From Paenibacillus pasadenensis (GTDB lineage Bacteria > Bacillota > Bacilli > Paenibacillales > Paenibacillaceae), in contig NZ_JAMBOT010000008.1 in the NCBI RefSeq assembly GCF_023715725.1, positions 1-64,000 of the forward strand: a stretch of 64,000 nt of DNA, read 5' to 3'. The first letter of the stretch is position 1. Each line of letters starts with the position of its first letter. This document shows positions 17,067 to 24,388 of the stretch, one piece after another. The position numbers were made by a program, and so were the translations under genes. The notes below the pieces were generated by a model. It had not been told where the DNA came from. It saw nothing but the letters and a program-made list of their open reading frames with translations, and did no database searches.

Positions 17067-17660
17067 CTATAGCGCATTTTCAGGAAGAGAATTGGAGTTC
17101 GGTTTGGATTTCTTGCCGAGTAATTGAAGGATAAAAAGAAAGACTCCAACGTTGATTACAACATCTCCGATGCTGATAGCCTGGCTTCTTGGATACGGCG
17201 GCCCGAGCGGGATAATATCTCCCAGAAAAGACAGGCGGGTGGACTCGTCCATTAAAAAGTGCTTCGTCACCGCGTCGCCGCTCATAAGCATATCGATATA
17301 AATAGGATCAAGCACAGCCTGAGCCGCTTCCAAAGAGACCGGCATGCGCCCGCCGTTAGCCAGCATAACGACAAAATTCAACAAAACGCCGGCAAAAATG
17401 ATGCCGAGTCCCTTTTGATGCCGGTTAAGCCATAATAACGACAGCCCTGTTACGTAAATGACGATATAAATATATCCATTAAACTGTGCAAAAAAGGAGA
17501 ACTTGTCCTGCAGAAGATACAAGCCGAACTGGCCTAACAGCAACAGCGGAAAGACCCAGCCAAACCGAATGTTGATCTGCGAAAGCGCCAGCAAACCATT
17601 CTTCCAGCCGGCCCGGATAAATCCTACGATAAGCCCTAGCAGGATTCCATCATATACCAT
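17067..17660 (-). CDS. DUF5317 family membrane protein
   Basis: A 197-residue membrane protein with five or six hydrophobic segments and the family's conserved NGGRMPVSLEAA block and ending GDIIPLGPPYPRSQAISIGDV. ATG 17660 has AGGAG seven bases upstream; a longer reading to 17690 lacks a ribosome binding site. DUF5317 genes have no established function. It forms a unit with the 30-residue peptide and, by read-through, the GGDEF/HD-GYP gene. Confidence 0.8.
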   Translation of the reverse strand: MVYDGILLGLIVGFIRAGWKNGLLALSQINIRFGWVFPLLLLGQFGLYLLQDKFSFFAQFNGYIYIVIYVTGLSLLWLNRHQKGLGIIFAGVLLNFVVMLANGGRMPVSLEAAQAVLDPIYIDMLMSGDAVTKHFLMDESTRLSFLGDIIPLGPPYPRSQAISIGDVVINVGVFLFILQLLGKKSKPNSNSLPENAL

Positions 17661-17973
17661 GCTTCGGCTCCTTCTCGACGGAAATATCATTATTCCAGTA
17701 AGAATCTACAATTACCAACATTTGTACAGGGCAATTATAAAATGAGCATAGGAACCTAGTCAATATGATCTAAGTAGCATATCCTACTTCATTTTGCGTC
17801 TAGGACATATTGACTTGAAGCTATACTTGTCTTTGTTTATAAAGAATCGCTCTTTACTTCTGATACATAAGACCTATAGTTCTGATAAATTAAATTCACA
17901 AGCGCCAAAGTTCGACATCCAATATTTCTAATAAAAGTAAAGAAAGCGTTTCACAAGTTAACCTTTAACCTAA
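17661..17973. other. AT-rich intergenic region, no gene seen
   Basis: This region holds the promoter side of the DUF5317 gene. An interrupted inverted repeat has outer arms TCAATATG (17760-17767) and CATATTGA (near 17806-17813) with an inner AAGTAG/CTACTT hairpin. It could be an operator. No open frame with a ribosome binding site was found. Confidence 0.35.
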
Positions 17974-18003
17974 CAAAAAAAGCCGATCGCAACGGATCGG
18001 CTT
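17974..18003 (-). terminator. intrinsic terminator
   Basis: On the minus strand AAGCCGATC-loop-GATCGGCTT is followed by TTTTT. It begins directly after the stop codon (18005-18007) of the glycosyltransferase gene. Confidence 0.9.
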
Positions 18004-18004
18004 G

Positions 18005-19306
18005 TTAGCATGGCCATGCATTTACTGCTTCAGGCTGCGGCCCGCGCAGCGCAGCGCCGCTTACTGCAGCGGCGGCTGCAGCGCTCACCTCGTCGGCTGC
18101 GGATATAATCGCACTTGCCGCCTGCGCGGCTGCCGCGCCGCCCGTATGCAGCTCCAGAATCGCCTGCAGCGCGCGCCTGGCGCCCTCAACGGGTTTATGC
18201 CGGGAGGCGTTGCGGCGAAGCCTCTCGCGCAGCGAAGGATGGGCCAGCACCTGCCGCAGACGTTCCTGCAGCTCACTGCGGCTGCCTGCTTGCAGAGCGG
18301 CTCCCAGGCCCGCCAAATACGCCGAGTTTTCCTGCTCCTGGCCCGGAATGGGCTTGAATAGAATCATGGGCAGCTCCTGAGCCAGCGCTTCGGAAACGGT
18401 TAGCCCGCCCGGCTTCGTCACCATCACATCCGCCACGGCCATCAGCTCATGCACATAAGGCACAAAACCGGTGAGCAGCACCCGGTGTCCGCCCTGCAGT
18501 TCTCCCAAGCGGCTCTCCAGCTGGCGGCGCAGCCGGTCGTTGCGGCCGCAGACGATAATGAACTGGGCTCGCGGCAGCATCGAGGACTCCTCCAGCAAAC
18601 GCATCACGCTCCGCCCAATGAGCCCGTCGCCGCCGCCCATAACCAGGATGGACGGAAGAGAGGCGTCCAGTCCGTATTTGAGGCATAACGCCTTGCGGTT
18701 ATGCGACTGTCCAAAATGAGGACGAATTGGAATCCCGCTGGCCACAATCTGGCCGGGATTAACGCCCTGGGCAATCAACGCTTCGCGGATCGGCTCCGCG
18801 CCGACGATATACCGGTCCGTGCCGGGATGAATCCAGTAGCTGTGCCGCGCATAATCCGTCAGCACGGTTACCGCCGGAACGTCGGTCAGTCCGTTCAGCT
18901 TCAGGTGAGACATCGCGGCGGCGGCAGCCGGAAACGTGCTCACGACAACGGTCGGACGCATCTCTTCCAGCAATTCCAGCATGCGCTCGATGCGGAACGT
19001 CCTCAGCTGCTTGAACAGCGAGGAGAGACGGTTCTCTTCCTTCGTCGCCCGGTACAGATAGCCGTATACCGAGGGCAATCCTTTGATTCCCTGCATGTAA
19101 AAGAATCTGCCGACCGCGTGAAGCTTGGGATGCGTCCATTTCATATAATCCACAACCTGCACCTCGGCGTCCGGGGCTGCCCCAACGGCAGCTTCCGCAA
19201 TCGCGCGCGCCGCCTGATTATGGCCATCCCCCAGCGTTCCGGTCAGGACAAGGATTCGTTGCTGGCTGCTCGCATACACGTAAGCTTCCTCCTCTGGCTT
19301 CAGCAT
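18005..19306 (-). CDS. GT28 glycosyltransferase, MGDG synthase/UgtP-like
   Basis: A 433-residue glycosyltransferase of the UgtP/MGDG synthase group. N-terminal domain: VLTGTLGDGHNQAARAI, the acceptor-side loop of the family; C-terminal domain: ILVMGGGDGLIG, KPGGLTVSEALAQELPMILF and PIPGQEQEN, the UDP-sugar binding region. Such enzymes glycosylate diacylglycerol for membrane glycolipids and lipoteichoic acid anchors. The last 45 residues are Ala-rich low complexity with no obvious role. It is a single gene with its own terminator. Confidence 0.88.
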   Translation of the reverse strand: MLKPEEEAYVYASSQQRILVLTGTLGDGHNQAARAIAEAAVGAAPDAEVQVVDYMKWTHPKLHAVGRFFYMQGIKGLPSVYGYLYRATKEENRLSSLFKQLRTFRIERMLELLEEMRPTVVVSTFPAAAAAMSHLKLNGLTDVPAVTVLTDYARHSYWIHPGTDRYIVGAEPIREALIAQGVNPGQIVASGIPIRPHFGQSHNRKALCLKYGLDASLPSILVMGGGDGLIGRSVMRLLEESSMLPRAQFIIVCGRNDRLRRQLESRLGELQGGHRVLLTGFVPYVHELMAVADVMVTKPGGLTVSEALAQELPMILFKPIPGQEQENSAYLAGLGAALQAGSRSELQERLRQVLAHPSLRERLRRNASRHKPVEGARRALQAILELHTGGAAAAQAASAIISAADEVSAAAAAAVSGAALRGPQPEAVNAWPC

Positions 19307-19502
19307 CCCGCCTCTTGCCGGTTGTTCCCGGCAGGCTGACTGACAAGCTGCTCGTTACGATATACATACGGGGCAAGCAAGCAAAATAGTCTGCCCGCGT
19401 TCTCCGTTCATATAACCTTTATTCCCTGAGAAACAGCTTACTTCACCGAGCCCCGCGCGCATACCGACCACAGCCTATTCCTCAGCCTGGACTTTAGGCT
19501 GG

Positions 19503-19967
19503 CTATTCCTCCAACCCGGGGCCTTCAAACTTGCGGAGCGCTTCGCGCGCCGTCTCCGGAAGCGGAGCCGAACGGCCGCTTTCCTTATCAATCAGCACGA
19601 TTGCTCCGCGTCCCGCCGCCTTCAACTCCCCCTCTACAGTCAAGGCGTAGTGGATGTCGATGGAGGAGCGGCCGATCCGGGCCGATTTGACGTGGAGCTG
19701 AAGCCGGTCCTTTAAATAAATTTGCGCCAGATACTGGCACTCCAAATCCGCTACGACGGACACCATCCTGCTGCCGAATAAATCATCGCTAAGTTCCAAA
19801 TTCTCGAAGTACTCGATCCTTCCCTGCTCGAAGTACATAAAATAGCTCACATTATTTACATGCCCCAGCATATCCGTCTCGCAATATCGGATTCGCAGCG
19901 GAATCGAAAACTTAAAACTGTCCAGCCAGGCCTGGCGGTCCGGCCCCATAAACGCACCTTTGCTCAT
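19503..19967 (-). CDS. acyl-CoA thioesterase, 4HBT hotdog family
   Basis: A 154-residue hotdog-fold protein: IRYCETDMLGHVNNVSYFMY carries the conserved D-x-x-G-H-V-N-N motif of 4-hydroxybenzoyl-CoA thioesterase-like enzymes, followed by FEQGRIEYFENL. ATG 19967 has AGGAG eight bases upstream. It hydrolyses an acyl thioester; the substrate is not predictable. The preceding 19307-19502 shows no gene. Confidence 0.88.
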   Translation of the reverse strand: MSKGAFMGPDRQAWLDSFKFSIPLRIRYCETDMLGHVNNVSYFMYFEQGRIEYFENLELSDDLFGSRMVSVVADLECQYLAQIYLKDRLQLHVKSARIGRSSIDIHYALTVEGELKAAGRGAIVLIDKESGRSAPLPETAREALRKFEGPGLEE

Positions 19968-20249
19968 GTTGGAATCTCCTTTATACTCGGGCCTCGGGCT
20001 CGTTTCCGATATGTAACCAGTCATCAAGCAGGATAGCATGACTACCCATTCAGCACAACCGCCCTATACATAACCGTTCCCTCCCCGGATGAAGCAAATA
20101 CAGCCTGCGGCAGCTATTCCGTTACCCTGTGAGCCGCTGGGGCAGAGATACATGGCAACAGCAAAGCCAGCGAAAATAGCCGGGGCAATAGAGGCCCCAG
20201 GGGGCTCTCTCATCGCCTCGGCTTCCGCCAAGCCATGCTCCCTTTCATC

Positions 20250-20288
20250 GAGGAGCGCTGCGCCGTCAGACGGCCAATTGCGCTCCTC
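20250..20288. repeat. branched hairpin, not a clear terminator
   Basis: GAGGAGCGC (20250-20258) pairs with GCGCTCCTC (20280-20288) around an inner dyad GCCGTC-A-GACGGC (20262-20274). No T run follows on either strand. It lies 16 bases after the stop side of the AAC(3)-like gene in the otherwise empty 20040-20303 stretch. It could be an RNA-stabilising or DNA structure. Confidence 0.4.
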
Positions 20289-20303
20289 TAAGCTGCGCAG
20301 CCT

Positions 20304-21125
20304 TCAGCCTTGCGGACTTTCCTCTTTTCGTTCAGCCATCCGCTGCACGGCGAAATCGATCAATGCCCGCTGCGGCAGCAGCCGGGCCTGACAGTCGCCG
20401 ATTAATCCGAGACGGACTAGAGGATGAGAGTTCTCAAATGCTTCACCGATCTCGATAAAATCACTGTCGTCGTAGGCGAGGTCCTCGAACTCAACCCATC
20501 GCGCAGTACCGTCAACAAGCATCGGAGAGCCTTGCCGGACAGCTTTTTTGCCGGGCCAGGATGACCGCTCCTCCGCCAAATGCAGCGAGGTGTTTCGGTC
20601 ATGGTTCACGCCGAGCAGCAGAACGTAGCCGTCATGCTCATAAATGCGGGCCAGCGGCGACCGCTCGCCAAGCCCGTGGTCCAAAGAGTGATCGCCAATA
20701 ACCGCTTCCGCGAGCGGGCCGCGGGCGGCAAAGCTCACCTGCGGATGATTGCTGCGCATTGCCCCCTCCTGACGAAAAAAACAGTTGGCAATTGCCCCCA
20801 TCATGCGCGTTTCCGTCAAATCCGGCCGGAACGGCGTCATTTCGGCGCGGATAATCGGCCACCACGCTTCAGGCACCGGCGGCCTGCTCCAATAGGACGG
20901 CTCCGACAGGTCCGCTGTATGCGTCGGCATGACAAGCGTTCCTTCCGGACCGATCGCTTCCTCCAGCGCCTCTACAACCGCCTGGCTTTTTCCGGGAATC
21001 CAGCGGTTGAACGATTTCAGCGAAGCATGCACAAGCAGCGTCATTCCTCGCTTCACGCCGAGTTTTGTCAAACCTTCTACGATATCGGAACGCGTCAACG
21101 GACGCTCGTGTTCATACATGTTCAT
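20304..21125 (-). CDS. aminoglycoside N3-acetyltransferase family protein
   Basis: A 273-residue AAC(3)-family protein: LLVHASLKSFNRWIPG at the N-terminus, LVMPTHTADLSEPSYW, EGAMRSNHPQVSFAARG and GVNHDRNTSLHLAEER, which are the acetyl-CoA and active-site blocks, with the catalytic-type His in GVNHDRNTSLH. Members acetylate the 3-amino group of aminoglycosides; Bacillus homologs (YokD, BA2930) show this fold. Actual resistance is inferred. It stands alone. Confidence 0.88.
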   Translation of the reverse strand: MNMYEHERPLTRSDIVEGLTKLGVKRGMTLLVHASLKSFNRWIPGKSQAVVEALEEAIGPEGTLVMPTHTADLSEPSYWSRPPVPEAWWPIIRAEMTPFRPDLTETRMMGAIANCFFRQEGAMRSNHPQVSFAARGPLAEAVIGDHSLDHGLGERSPLARIYEHDGYVLLLGVNHDRNTSLHLAEERSSWPGKKAVRQGSPMLVDGTARWVEFEDLAYDDSDFIEIGEAFENSHPLVRLGLIGDCQARLLPQRALIDFAVQRMAERKEESPQG

Positions 21126-21215
21126 CGTAATCTCTCCCTTGAACGAAGCTTAATCGCATCTCAAGTTCAAGCATAGCAGAACAGATATGACGGGAGCGGG
21201 TACAGTTCCCGATTT

Positions 21216-21860
21216 TCAAGACAGCTGCGACCAGCGCGGCCACATTTCGACCGGGTTGCGCTCGTAAACTTCTTTTTCGCGGAATAAGTACTGGTGCATG
21301 ATGAACTCGCGCCGCAGCGTCGCGTAATCGGGATGAAACTGCTGCAGAAATGCGTTGATTTCTTTCTCCGGGTAATGGCGTCCCGGCTCCAGCTTCTCCG
21401 CCAAATGCTCCAGCACGACCAGCTTCTTTTTATGCTGCGCCGGTATGCTTTTGAGCCTGCCCTCCTTATCGAAGAAGTTGCGCAGAACGCTGGAACGGTA
21501 TTTATGCTCCGCCTCCGCGTTCTGACGATTCTCCAGCTCCCGCTGTTCCGCGTTCATATCCTGCTTATCCTCCCCGGTTTGTCCGTTTCTCCTGAAAATA
21601 AGCTCCGCCGCCGCGCTTGCTCCGTCGCGCAAAAAGGGCTCGTTTAAAGAAAAATAAATCGTATTTTTCTCCCGCCGCTCATTAATAAGATCGGCCTCAC
21701 GCAGCTTGGCGGCATGATGAGTAATCGTCGCGGGTGTGAGCGACAGCCGTTCCGCCAGCGTCAGCCCGTTCAATTCGCCTTCGGCAAGCAGGATGAGCAG
21801 ACGGATGCGGGTCGGGTCGGCCAGCGCTTTATGATAGGCAATTACCTTTTCCAGCTGCAT
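21216..21860 (-). CDS. ArsR-type regulator with DUF2087 domain
   Basis: A 214-residue regulator. N-terminal winged helix (about 5-75): LADPTRIRLLILLAEGEL, LSLTPATITHHAAKLREADL. C-terminal DUF2087 (about 140-205): YPEKEINAFLQQFHPDYATL and RREFIMHQYLFREKEV. AGGAGG precedes ATG 21860. A dyad directly upstream (21885-21902) suggests autoregulation. DUF2087 regulators are often annotated only by domain; no effector is known here. Confidence 0.88.
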   Translation of the reverse strand: MQLEKVIAYHKALADPTRIRLLILLAEGELNGLTLAERLSLTPATITHHAAKLREADLINERREKNTIYFSLNEPFLRDGASAAAELIFRRNGQTGEDKQDMNAEQRELENRQNAEAEHKYRSSVLRNFFDKEGRLKSIPAQHKKKLVVLEHLAEKLEPGRHYPEKEINAFLQQFHPDYATLRREFIMHQYLFREKEVYERNPVEMWPRWSQLS

Positions 21861-21884
21861 GGGGTTTGCCTCCTTGTGCCACTG

Positions 21885-21902
21885 ATTAGATTAACATCTA
21901 AT
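21885..21902. promoter_or_regulatory. dyad operator candidate
   Basis: ATTAGAT-TAAC-ATCTAAT is a perfect 7-bp inverted repeat 25 bases upstream of the ArsR/DUF2087 start, and a further half-site ATTAGAT follows at 21901-21907. Position and symmetry fit a binding site for that regulator. Confidence 0.5.
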
Positions 21903-22015
21903 TAGATAGTATTGAAATTACCAGCTGGTGTCAATGATCTTGCAGAAATGGCGCATCAGCGGCTAGGCTTGAAGCAGCGAGAATCGGTTACGATAACCGG
22001 GAAAGGTTGTGAGGC

Positions 22016-22878
22016 ATGGACTGGGCCAGGAACATGAACGCGGCGCTCGATTATATTGAAGCCAGTCTTACCGGGGAATTTTCATATGCTGAGGCGGCTA
22101 AAAGAGCCGACTGTCCCGCTTACCACTTCCAGCGGATGCTTTCCTATCTGACGGGAATCCAGCTGTCGGATTATATAGGCGAAGGAAGCTTACGCTTGCG
22201 GCGGCAGATTTGCAGACCGGAGGCAGCAAGGTGCTCGACATCGCCTTGAGATACGGGTATGAATCGCCGGAGGCGTTCACCCGGGCTTTTGGAATGCTGC
22301 ATGGATTGTCGCCAGTTGAAGCACGCAAGCCCGGCGCCAAGCTGCTCGTCTGCCCGCGCATGAACTTTCAATTTGAACTGCATGGAGGAAGCGCAATGAA
22401 CTACCGGCTTGAGAAGCTGCCGCCGTTCACGGCGATTGGCATGGGAGAAAGAGTGCGGATGAACACCGCATATCAGGAGGTTCCTCAGCTGTGGCAAAAA
22501 GCGGCGGAGGAAGGCGCGTTTGCCCAGTTCTTTGAGCTCGGCGATCCTCACGGAAAACCTCGCGGAATACTTGGCATCTGCTCCGGCGGGAGCTGGGGTC
22601 AGGGGGAACAATTCGACTACATCCTGGGTACCGTCTCTCTCGCTCCTGCACCGGAGGGCTGGCGGACCATCCTCTTTCCAGAATGCCAGTGGGCCGTATT
22701 TGAAGCGGAAGGTATGCCAGAAACGCTGCAGGAGGTATGGACGCGTTTTTACCGGGAATGGGTTCCCGCTGCGGGTTACGAGCTCGCACCGCTGCCGGCT
22801 ATTGAGGCTTATTTACATCCCGAGGAAAACCGCAATGAGCTGTGGATTCCGGTACTTAGCCGGGGACAGGAGGAATAA
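22016..22878 (+). pseudogene. AraC-type regulator with GyrI-like domain, one-base frameshift
   Basis: The first part (from ATG 22016) encodes an AraC helix-turn-helix start: MDWARNMNAALDYIEASL, YAEAAKRADCPAYHFQRML, SYLTGIQLSDYI. Right after the ATA codon at 22175-22177 the frame breaks. Restoring one base there gives the canonical RRRKLTLAAADLQTGG and continues into VLDIALRYGYESPEAFTRAF, then a GyrI-like effector domain (from about 22396) to the stop at 22878. The intact product would be about 287 residues. A GGAGG and ATG at 22396 could still express the effector domain alone. Real mutation or sequencing error cannot be told apart here. Confidence 0.85.
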
Positions 22879-22887
22879 ACGCAATTG

Positions 22888-22918
22888 GCCTGAGAGTCTC
22901 AAAGCTTTCAGGCTCTTT
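22888..22918 (+). terminator. weak intrinsic terminator
   Basis: GCCTGAGAG (22888-22896) pairs with CTTTCAGGC (22905-22913) with one G-U pair, followed by TCTTT. It ends the AraC-like gene; the T run is short. Confidence 0.45.
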
Positions 22919-22939
22919 GCGCTGACCGATGATCGTTGA

Positions 22940-23512
22940 TCAAACCCGAGCCGCTCCGGCGATCGGGATTGCGGTTGTTAAACCGGACAAAAAACGGGCC
23001 GCATAGCCGTTTAAGCTCTCTCTATCTTCAAGACGGGAATCGACCGGAACGGAGATAACTTCATGCAGCTTCTCCTCCGTATACCGGCAATGATGATGCC
23101 AAGGTTCCGAGTCATCGATCTTTCTCAAGATGTAAGGCAGGTTTGACGAAATTCCCTGGTTTTGCGGATGCAGCACCCATGTCCTCTTTTTCCAGTCGAG
23201 AATGCCTTCGCGAGTCTTAATCGGAGTCGGATAATCGAGCTGCTCCGGCAGACGAACAGCGTACACGGCCATTCCGCCAAAGTTGGCGGCATCCGCCCCC
23301 CATGTCACCAGCCCTTTAAATTGCAGCTCATATTGCCCGGACTCCAAAAATGCTTCCTCGCGGATTTCTCGAACCATTGAATTCCGCAAAGCTTCGCCAG
23401 ACTCCAACTTGCCGCCAATGCCGTTCCAGCAGCCCATCCAGCCGGGAAATTCCCGGTTAAGCAGCAAAACTTCATCCCGTCGGCATACAAAACCGATGTT
23501 ATAAGCGATCAT
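22940..23512 (-). CDS. Nudix hydrolase
   Basis: A 190-residue protein with a complete Nudix box: GIGGKLESGEALRNSMVREI then REEA, matching G-x5-E-x7-R-E-U-x-E-E. It is similar in layout to 8-oxo-dGTP diphosphatases (MutT/YtkD-like), hydrolysing a nucleoside diphosphate linked compound. The C-terminal 60 residues contain a HHHCRY segment of unknown role. It stands alone. Confidence 0.88.
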   Translation of the reverse strand: MIAYNIGFVCRRDEVLLLNREFPGWMGCWNGIGGKLESGEALRNSMVREIREEAFLESGQYELQFKGLVTWGADAANFGGMAVYAVRLPEQLDYPTPIKTREGILDWKKRTWVLHPQNQGISSNLPYILRKIDDSEPWHHHCRYTEEKLHEVISVPVDSRLEDRESLNGYAARFLSGLTTAIPIAGAARV

Positions 23513-23668
23513 AGCTTAAATAAAGCCCTCCTGCCGTTTTTTATCATCGTATCACAATCCCATTCCTTAGAACTTGTCATCTTGCGGAAGTAAGCTCGGT
23601 GTATAATGAACTTGTCCGGCAGACAGACTGCGCGGCAGTTCATACAGACAAAGGCGAGGAGAGGTTCG

Positions 23669-24307
23669 ATGCAGGCATTTTTGTTTGACATGGACGGAGT
23701 TATTATCGACAGCGAGCCGCTCCACTTCGCTACAGATATCCAAACGGTCGCAGAGCTCGGGGCCGTTATCGACCAGGAGGGGCTTGAGCCGTTCGTCGGC
23801 ATGACTAATCCCGAGATGTGGAAATCGCTCCGCGCTCAATTTGGGTTTACTCCGTCAATCGCAGAAATTATCGAAATTCAGACAAAACAAAAGCTAGCTG
23901 CACTCCATTCCAGTCAACTTGAACCGATTGAGGGAATTCGGGATCTGATTGATTCGCTGAGGATGCTCGGCATTCCAGCGGGCGTCGCTTCTTCTTCTCC
24001 TCGCAGCTTTATCGAAGCGGTTCTCGGCAAGTTCGGCCTCATAGATTCTTTCAGTTGTATAGTTAGCGGTGAAGAGGTGCCACGGGGCAAGCCTGCGCCT
24101 GACGTTTATCTGGAAGCCGCGCGCCAGCTCGGAATTAGCCCGGAGTATTGCGTCGTATTGGAGGATTCCCGAAACGGCCTGCGCGCCGCCAAGGCCGCCG
24201 GCATGAAGGCCATCGGCTTCCGCAATCCGAATTCCGGCAATCAGGACCTGTCCGAGGCAGACCTTATTGTGGCTGCAATCGGCGAAATTCGAGCGGACCT
24301 TCTGTAA
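23669..24307 (+). CDS. HAD-superfamily phosphatase, beta-phosphoglucomutase-like
   Basis: A 212-residue HAD hydrolase of subfamily IA: FDMDGVIIDSEPLHF (motif I with both Asp), GVASSSPRSF (motif II Ser), GKPAPDVYLEAA (motif III Lys) and VVLEDSRNGLRAAKAAGM (motif IV). AGGAGAGG supports ATG 23669. It resembles beta-phosphoglucomutases and related sugar-phosphate phosphatases; activity is not decided by sequence. Confidence 0.9.
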   Translation: MQAFLFDMDGVIIDSEPLHFATDIQTVAELGAVIDQEGLEPFVGMTNPEMWKSLRAQFGFTPSIAEIIEIQTKQKLAALHSSQLEPIEGIRDLIDSLRMLGIPAGVASSSPRSFIEAVLGKFGLIDSFSCIVSGEEVPRGKPAPDVYLEAARQLGISPEYCVVLEDSRNGLRAAKAAGMKAIGFRNPNSGNQDLSEADLIVAAIGEIRADLL

Positions 24308-24388
24308 ACGCAGCTTCGGACCGCTTCAAGCTATGCTTGGAGCGCCTCCTTCTGCATGCAGAACAATAGCCAAAAACCTGCGTCCGTT

